A DNA stretch of 64,000 nucleotides from Saccharopolyspora_C sp047200635 (GTDB lineage: Bacteria; Actinomycetota; Actinomycetes; Mycobacteriales; Pseudonocardiaceae), in assembly GCF_047200635.1 (NCBI RefSeq), contig NZ_JBJZOI010000008.1:163011-227010 (forward strand). The letters run 5' to 3'. The position numbers and the translations under genes were made by a program. Position 1 is the stretch's first letter. Each line of letters begins with the position of its first letter. Shown here piece by piece: positions 59,215 to 64,000 of this stretch. A model generated the notes under the pieces. The model ran no database searches. It was not told the DNA's origin and saw only the letters and a list, made by a program, of their open reading frames with translations.

Positions 59215-59252
59215 CCCGGCCGGTCGTCGGTGGAGGCCGTCGACCGGCCGGG
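59215..59252. terminator. Convergent terminator hairpin
   Basis: CCCGGCCGGTCG pairs perfectly with CGACCGGCCGGG (12 bp) across a 14-nt loop, between the acyl-CoA dehydrogenase and the convergent SDR gene. Confidence 0.72.
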
Positions 59253-59267
59253 CTCAGCGCGAACCGC

Positions 59268-60026
59268 TCACCAGACGGTGAAGCCGCCGTCGGAGACCAC
59301 GTTGCTGCCCGTCATGTAGCTGCTGGCGTCGGAGGCCAGGAACACCGCGAGCGGCCCCAGCTCCTCCGGCCTGCCCGGGCGCTGCATCGGCGTCTGCTCC
59401 ATCCAGCTGTCGAACCACTCGGGCTGCGTGTTCCGCACGCCCATCAGCAGATCGGTGCCGATGTAACCCGGCGAGATCGAGTTGACCCGCACGCCGCGGC
59501 GGGCCCATTCGCCGGCCAGCGACTTCGTCAGCATGATGACGGCGGCCTTGGAAGCGTTGTACGAGACCTGCGGCTGGGGGTGGTTCGAGACCATCCCCGA
59601 CATCGAGGCGATGTTGATGATCGAACCGGACCCCTGCGCGAGCATCTGCTTGCCCACCTCGCGGGAGCAGTAGAACACCCCGTCCAGGTTCAGGCCCACG
59701 ACCTTGCGCCAGGAGTCGTCGCTCATCTCCTCCGCGGCCTCGTTGCGCACCATCCCCGCGTTGTGCACCGACACGTCCAAGTGTCCGTGATCAGCGACGA
59801 TGCGCTGCACCGCGGCGGCGACCTCGGCGGAGTTCGTCACGTCGAGCGGGAGGAAGTCGCCCTCGACCTGCTCGGCCGCGGCCTTGCCGGTCTCCGGGTT
59901 GATCTCACCGATCACCACGTGGGCCCCGGCGGACCGCAACGACTTGGCGATCTCCAGCCCGATGCCCTGCCCGGCGCCGGTCACCAGCGCCACCTTGTCC
60001 TGCAGGGAAAAAACCTCGGTACCCAA
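59268..60026 (-). CDS. Short-chain dehydrogenase/reductase
   Basis: 252 residues. Cofactor motif VALVTGAGQGIGLEIAKSL, NAG in VHNAGMVRNE, catalytic Ser in NIASMSGMV, and YNASKAAVIMLTKSLAGEW with Tyr and Lys. The segment NHPQPQVSYNASKA recalls polyol/sorbose-type SDRs, so a sugar-alcohol substrate is possible. The start is an unusual TTG with GGAAGG at a good distance; no ATG or GTG exists that keeps the N-terminal strand. It lies 50 bp downstream of the amidase gene on the same strand only in position, as the amidase is transcribed towards it. Confidence 0.88.
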   Translation of the reverse strand: MGTEVFSLQDKVALVTGAGQGIGLEIAKSLRSAGAHVVIGEINPETGKAAAEQVEGDFLPLDVTNSAEVAAAVQRIVADHGHLDVSVHNAGMVRNEAAEEMSDDSWRKVVGLNLDGVFYCSREVGKQMLAQGSGSIINIASMSGMVSNHPQPQVSYNASKAAVIMLTKSLAGEWARRGVRVNSISPGYIGTDLLMGVRNTQPEWFDSWMEQTPMQRPGRPEELGPLAVFLASDASSYMTGSNVVSDGGFTVW

Positions 60027-60076
60027 TTGTCACCTTCCCGAAAAGCCGACCTATCTAGGTGCAGCCTCGCACACGT

Positions 60077-61528
60077 TCAGGTCAGCGCGGGCGGAAGGAC
60101 GGCGTGCACCCAATCAGTGGCCTGCTCGTAGGCGTGGCCGAGCTGGAGCAACGACCACTCCCCGTGCCCCCGGCCGACCAGCGACACCCCCGTGGGCACC
60201 CCTGCCGCCCCGAACCCGGCGGGCAGGTTCAGCACCGGGTGCCCGGACAACGTCCACGGCGCCGCGACCTCCATCCACCGGTGGTAGGTGTCCATCGGCC
60301 TGCCGTCGATCTCGTCCGGCCAGCGCGACCCGGCGTCGAACGGGAACACCTGCGCGCTCGGGGCGAGCAGGAAGTCGTAGCGGTCGAACAGCTCCGAGAC
60401 CGACTCGCGCCAGGCGTCGCGGCCCGCGCGGGCCGCGGCGATGTCCTGGACGGTCAGCTCCAGGTAGCCCTCCACCTCGTACAGCGCCTCCGGTTTCATC
60501 CGCGCGCGCGAGCCGGGAGACCGGTAGACGTCGTGCAACTTCTCGCCGACCATCCAGCGCCGCCACAGCAGGAAGGTGTCCCAGGCCCGCTCGACCGGCA
60601 GCCGCGGCACCGGTTCCACCACGCAGCCCAGCGAGGCGAACCGCTCCGCCGCCCCCCTGCACAGGTCGAGCACCCCGGGTTCGGTGGCGAGGTAGCCGTC
60701 GAAGTCACCGACCCAGCCGATCCGCAACCCCGAGACGTCCCGGTCGAGCGCCCCGGTGAACACCGCCGGGTCCTGCGGCGCGCTCAGCGGCGCTCGCTCG
60801 TCCGAGCCCGCCATCGTGGACAGCAGCATCGCCAGGTCGCGCACCGTGCGCGCCATCGGCCCCGGCACCGCCGGGTCGCCGACGAAACCGGGTGCGGGTA
60901 TCCGCCCGAAACCGGGGCGCAGCGAGAGCACGTTGCAGAAGGCCGCCGGATTCCGCAGCGAGCCCATGAAGTCGCTGCCGTCGGCCACCGGCAGCAGCCG
61001 CATCGCCAGCGCCGCCGCGGCCCCGCCGCTGCTGCCGCCCGCGGCGCGACCCGGGTCGTAGGGGTTGGTGGTGGTGCCGAACAGCGGGTTGAAGGTGTGC
61101 GAGCCGAGCCCGAACTCCGGCACGTTCGTCTTGCCCACCACGATCGCGCCCGCCGCGCGCATCCGGCGCACGAAGATCGCGTCCTCGGTGGCGGCGCCGG
61201 TGTGCTCGAAGCCCTGGGTGGTGGGAAAGCCCTCGGCGTCGGTGAGGTCCTTGACCGCGATCGGGAAGCCGTGCATCCACCCGGCCCACTCGCCGCGATC
61301 CAGCTCCGCGTCGCGGGCGCGGGCCTGGGCCAGCACGTCCTGCTCGTCGGCGCGGGACACGATCGCGTTGACCAGCGGGTTGAAGCGATCCATCTGGGTC
61401 AGGAACGCCTCGGCGACCTGCTCGCAGGTCAGTTCGCGCCGCCGGATCGACCAGGACAGCTCCACGGCGTCCAGCCGCACCGGTTCCGGCACGCTCGCCG
61501 ACGGGATCCCGCTCAGTTCGGTGACCAC
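60077..61528 (-). CDS. Amidase-signature family hydrolase
   Basis: 483 residues. The Ser-cisSer-Lys triad is visible: Lys in HGFPIAVKDLTDAEG (near residue 92), the Gly/Ser-rich stretch GRAAGGSSGGAAAALAMRLLPVADGSD with both serines, and the companion segment GPMARTVRDLAMLLSTMAG. It hydrolyses amides of unknown identity. The GTG at 61528 follows GGGAGG. Upstream it is divergent from an MFS transporter, which may import the amide or export a product. The SDR gene follows it on the same strand. Confidence 0.9.
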   Translation of the reverse strand: MVTELSGIPSASVPEPVRLDAVELSWSIRRRELTCEQVAEAFLTQMDRFNPLVNAIVSRADEQDVLAQARARDAELDRGEWAGWMHGFPIAVKDLTDAEGFPTTQGFEHTGAATEDAIFVRRMRAAGAIVVGKTNVPEFGLGSHTFNPLFGTTTNPYDPGRAAGGSSGGAAAALAMRLLPVADGSDFMGSLRNPAAFCNVLSLRPGFGRIPAPGFVGDPAVPGPMARTVRDLAMLLSTMAGSDERAPLSAPQDPAVFTGALDRDVSGLRIGWVGDFDGYLATEPGVLDLCRGAAERFASLGCVVEPVPRLPVERAWDTFLLWRRWMVGEKLHDVYRSPGSRARMKPEALYEVEGYLELTVQDIAAARAGRDAWRESVSELFDRYDFLLAPSAQVFPFDAGSRWPDEIDGRPMDTYHRWMEVAAPWTLSGHPVLNLPAGFGAAGVPTGVSLVGRGHGEWSLLQLGHAYEQATDWVHAVLPPALT

Positions 61529-61657
61529 CCGGCCTCCCGTCGGTTCGGCCCGCGACCGGATCACGGCCGCCGCTTCGACCGTGTCGTGCCCGGCGGTGCG
61601 CCGTCAAGCCTGCGGTTGAGCGCTTTTCCGGCCGGGTCCGGAGGGATCCGTCACGTT

Positions 61658-61673
61658 GGCGTTGCCCAACGCC
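61658..61673. promoter_or_regulatory. Inverted repeat in the amidase/MFS divergent promoter
   Basis: GGCGTTGCCCAACGCC: 7-bp arms with a 2-bp spacer, roughly midway in the 205-bp spacer between the amidase and the MFS gene. It looks like an operator shared by both; no regulator gene is adjacent. Confidence 0.4.
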
Positions 61674-61733
61674 GCACCGGTTCCCAGTCTGGTGGTCAGC
61701 CGTTTCCGGCGGTGACTGGCGAACGGAGGAGCG

Positions 61734-62909
61734 ATGTCCGCAGCGGTGGTCGACGATCGTCCGCATGCGCTTTCCACCGTCCGGGTGCTCTCCTCGGTCG
61801 CCTCGGTGGTCACCGTCGGCGTGTTCCCGGTCTTCCTAGTCGGTGGGCTCGGCGTGCAGCTGCAGCAGGAGCTCAGCTTCGGCGCGGCGCTGCTCGGCGG
61901 TGCGGCCGCCGGGTTCTTCGCCGTCGCCGCGCTCGCCTCGCGCGGCATGGGCTGGGTGGTGGAGCGCATCGGCTCCCGGCTCGGGATGCGGATCGGAGCG
62001 GCGGGCAGCGCGCTGTGCCTGCTGGGCATCGCGGCGGTGCAGGACGCGGGCTGGCTGCTCGCGCTGATGTGCCTGTCCGGACTGCCGAACTCGCTGTCCC
62101 AGCCCGCCGCGAACCTGCTGATCACGCAGGGCGTGCCCGCGAACCGGCGCGGCATGGGATTCGGCGTCAAGCAGTCCTCCATCCCGGCCGCCACGCTGCT
62201 GGCCGGAATAGCGGTGCCTGCGATCGCGCTGACGATCGGCTGGCGCTGGGTGTTCGTGTTCGCCGGCGTGCTCGGACTGGTCGCCGCGCTCGCGGTCCCG
62301 TCGCTGCCGGGCGCCGAGCGCTCCAAACCCGCCGCCGTCGCCGGGGGGAGCGGGGAGTCCCACTTCGTGGCGCTGCTGCTCATCGCGATCGCGGGCGGAC
62401 TCGGGTCCGCGGCGGCCAACGCGCTGGGCGCCTTCGTCACCACCACCGCCGTCGACGTGGGCTTCAGCCCGGCCGCGGCCGGGCTGGTCCTCTCGCTGGG
62501 CTCGGCGGCGGGGCTGACCATCCGGTTGCTGGCCGGGATCGTCGCCGACCGGTGGGAGGTCAACCTGCTGCGGCTGATCACGGCGATGCTCGTGGTGGGC
62601 TCGTTCGGGTTCGTGCTCATGGCGCTGGACTCGACGGTGCTGTTCCTGATCGGCGTGTCCGTCGGGTTCGGCGCGGGCTGGGCGTGGCCGGGTCTGCTCA
62701 ACTTCTCCGTCGCCAAGATCGCCCCTGATCGGGTGGCGAGCGCGACCTCGTTCACCCAGACCGGCATCTACTTCGGTGGCAGCGCCGGGCCGCTGCTGTT
62801 CGGCTTCCTCGGCGAGCACGCGGGCCTGGCGTCCGCCTGGATCGCCGCGGGCATCGCGGCGGTCCTCGCCGGTGTGCTGCTGCTGTTCGTCCGACCCCGG
62901 CGCGGCTAG
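61734..62909 (+). CDS. MFS transporter
   Basis: 391 residues with about twelve membrane helices. The loop between helices 2 and 3 reads RGMGWVVERIGSRLGMRIG; SGLPNSLSQPAANLLITQGVPANRRGMGFGVKQSSIPAATLLAG and VRPRRG at the C-terminal end are further features. It resembles the cyanate/aromatic-acid-type permeases but the substrate is not predictable. GGAGGAG precedes the ATG. Divergent from the amidase gene; its stop overlaps the convergent methyltransferase gene by four bases. Confidence 0.85.
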   Translation: MSAAVVDDRPHALSTVRVLSSVASVVTVGVFPVFLVGGLGVQLQQELSFGAALLGGAAAGFFAVAALASRGMGWVVERIGSRLGMRIGAAGSALCLLGIAAVQDAGWLLALMCLSGLPNSLSQPAANLLITQGVPANRRGMGFGVKQSSIPAATLLAGIAVPAIALTIGWRWVFVFAGVLGLVAALAVPSLPGAERSKPAAVAGGSGESHFVALLLIAIAGGLGSAAANALGAFVTTTAVDVGFSPAAAGLVLSLGSAAGLTIRLLAGIVADRWEVNLLRLITAMLVVGSFGFVLMALDSTVLFLIGVSVGFGAGWAWPGLLNFSVAKIAPDRVASATSFTQTGIYFGGSAGPLLFGFLGEHAGLASAWIAAGIAAVLAGVLLLFVRPRRG

Positions 62910-63718
62910 CGCAGCTTGCGGGCGACCCCGCCGTGCAGGATCCGGTAGCCGGAGTGCCGGTGCACCAGCTGGTCGGGCTCCGGCCGCCAGTCGCCGAGGT
63001 AGCAGACCCCGGGAGCCTGCAGCGCGAATCCGTCGAAGCACTCCGCGATCCACTCCGCGGGCCGGGCCACCATCGGATCGGCCGTTTCGGCGTAGAACGC
63101 CGCGAGCAGGTTCATCGGCTCGGGCTCCTCGCTGCCGGTGAGGTGCGAGATCACCAGCGCGCTGCCCGGGGGGACCGCCTCCTGGTACGCGCGCACCAGG
63201 CGCAACGGCTCGTCGGCGTCCTCCAGGAAGTGCAGCACCGCCGACATCACCAGCGCCACGGGTTGCTCGAAATCGATCAGGTGCGCCGCCTCGGGCGAGC
63301 GCAGGATCGACGTCGGGTCCCGGATGTCCGCCTGGATGATCCCCGCGCGGGGCTCGTCGGAGAGCAGCGGCCGGCTGTGCGCGACGGTGAGCGGCTCGTT
63401 GTCCGCGTACAGCACGCTGAACCGCCGGGTGCGGCGGCCCGCGACCTCGTGCACGTGCCCGATCGTGGGGATGCCGGACCCGAGCTCGATGAACTGCCGC
63501 ACGCCGCGGGCCAGCAGGTGTTCCACGGCGCGCCGCAGGAAGGCCCGGTTCTCCCGGAACACGCCGGCCACCCCGGGGATCGCGGTCTGCAACCGCTCGA
63601 CGAACTCCCGCTCCACGCCGAAGTTGTGACCACCGCCCAGGAAGGCGTCGTAGATCCGCGCCGCGCAAGGCCGATCGATGTCCATCGCCCTGGACAACAG
63701 GCGTTGCGCGTCGACCAT
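62906..63718 (-). CDS. SAM-dependent methyltransferase, DUF574 family
   Basis: 270 residues. Family pattern: IDRPCAARIYDAFLGGGHNFGVEREFVERL at the N-terminus, RRAVEHLLARGVRQFIELGSGIPTIGHVHEVA (SAM-binding loop), VLYADNEPLTVAHSRPLL, and PVALVMSAVLHFLEDADEPLRLVRAYQEAVPPGSALVISHL. This type is abundant in actinomycetes, often as stand-alone genes with unknown substrates. GAGGAG before the ATG at 63718. The 270-bp upstream gap to the next gene contains a CGTTG-N7-CAACG repeat near 63760-63776. Confidence 0.9.
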   Translation of the reverse strand: MVDAQRLLSRAMDIDRPCAARIYDAFLGGGHNFGVEREFVERLQTAIPGVAGVFRENRAFLRRAVEHLLARGVRQFIELGSGIPTIGHVHEVAGRRTRRFSVLYADNEPLTVAHSRPLLSDEPRAGIIQADIRDPTSILRSPEAAHLIDFEQPVALVMSAVLHFLEDADEPLRLVRAYQEAVPPGSALVISHLTGSEEPEPMNLLAAFYAETADPMVARPAEWIAECFDGFALQAPGVCYLGDWRPEPDQLVHRHSGYRILHGGVARKLR

Positions 63719-63988
63719 GGTGTGCTCCTCGTCTTCCGTCGGCGACACCGTACAGTAGTCGTTGGTTCACACAACGTGTCGAAGCGGTCCTGTCCCAGGC
63801 ACGCCCCGCGACGGAACTCCACAGACGGAACCGCAGTCGCGGACCCGGGGGCTACTGCCGATCGGGGGTATGGTCGTGATCGTCAGCGGCTGCCGGCGCA
63901 CGCGCGCCCGGCTCCGCTCCGCGCGAGCGCTCGCCGCCGGTGGGATGAGGCCGGACGGGGCCGCGACAACCCGCTTCTGGAGGTGCTC

Positions 63989-64000
63989 ATGACCGAGGTA
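63989..64000 (+). CDS. Start of a gene truncated by the window edge
   Basis: Only ATG ACC GAG GTA is visible, preceded by CTGGAGG at a good ribosome-site distance. The product cannot be identified. Confidence 0.5.

Noticed and set aside
63762..63992. 76-codon frame before the last gene.
   Set aside because: No ribosome site or family resemblance, and basic low-complexity composition; treated as non-coding leader.

Overview
The window is very GC-rich (roughly 70-73 percent by eye), uses many GTG and a few TTG starts, and is packed with genes joined by 4-base ATGA/GTGA/TGATG overlaps. It is actinobacterial chromosome. The block fadB-fadA / rnd / whiI-like regulator / DUF3000 / hemE / hemY / hemQ has the same order as the whiI-hemE neighbourhood of Streptomyces. 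The DUF397, DUF5709, DUF2795, Asp23 and Rv2629-type genes fit a sporulating Pseudonocardiales member, most like Saccharopolyspora. The genus is an inference. I see no rRNA, tRNA, CRISPR, phage or insertion sequence.

Layout. 1-10.6 kb is core metabolism: beta-oxidation (fadB, cut by the window edge, and fadA), an ArsR-acetyltransferase fusion, RNase D, an orphan WhiI-type response regulator, and the coproporphyrin-dependent heme operon hemE-hemY-hemQ. 10.6-15.3 kb holds a GntR regulator with a Cache protein, an LLM oxidoreductase behind a cluster of perfect palindromes, msrB, and a stand-alone LigD-type polymerase. 15.3-19.1 kb is a polyol locus (MFS carrier, EltD-like dehydrogenase, divergent SorC regulator) with a palindromic operator candidate. 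A 33-residue peptide with eight cysteines follows at 19.27 kb. 19.5-23.3 kb carries a lipoprotein with an alpha/beta-hydrolase fold that lacks its nucleophile, an EamA exporter and a LigC-type ATP-dependent ligase. 23.3-28.4 kb is a ten-gene leftward Asp23/Gls24 envelope-stress operon with its own sigma factor and an anti-sigma-type zinc finger fused to an Asp23 domain.

28.5-49.4 kb contains zapE, rocD, a lactonase, a Ser/Thr kinase, a ribose-type ABC system, bcp, a stress group (PfpI, Rv2629-like hibernation factor, DUF2795), a LacI-controlled CUT1 sugar importer without its own ATPase, an XRE/DUF397 pair with a zinc-finger gene, and a Nei-type glycosylase. 49.4-54.4 kb is the most interesting accessory region. 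It has a rifampin monooxygenase (rox) preceded by a 19-bp palindrome matching the rifamycin-associated element. Next to it is a four-gene overlapping operon, XRE regulator / ImmA-IrrE protease / 7-TM DUF6545 protein / atypical P450, whose first gene appears to be leaderless. 54.7-61.7 kb holds acyl-CoA genes: a 3-hydroxybutyryl-CoA dehydrogenase and a GntR-controlled CaiB-type CoA transferase plus glutaryl-CoA-dehydrogenase-like pair, probably for glutarate, with a clear promoter/operator; then an SDR and an amidase. The window ends with an MFS transporter, a DUF574-type methyltransferase and the first codons of another gene.

Functions are assigned from sequence and remembered family features; no database search was run.
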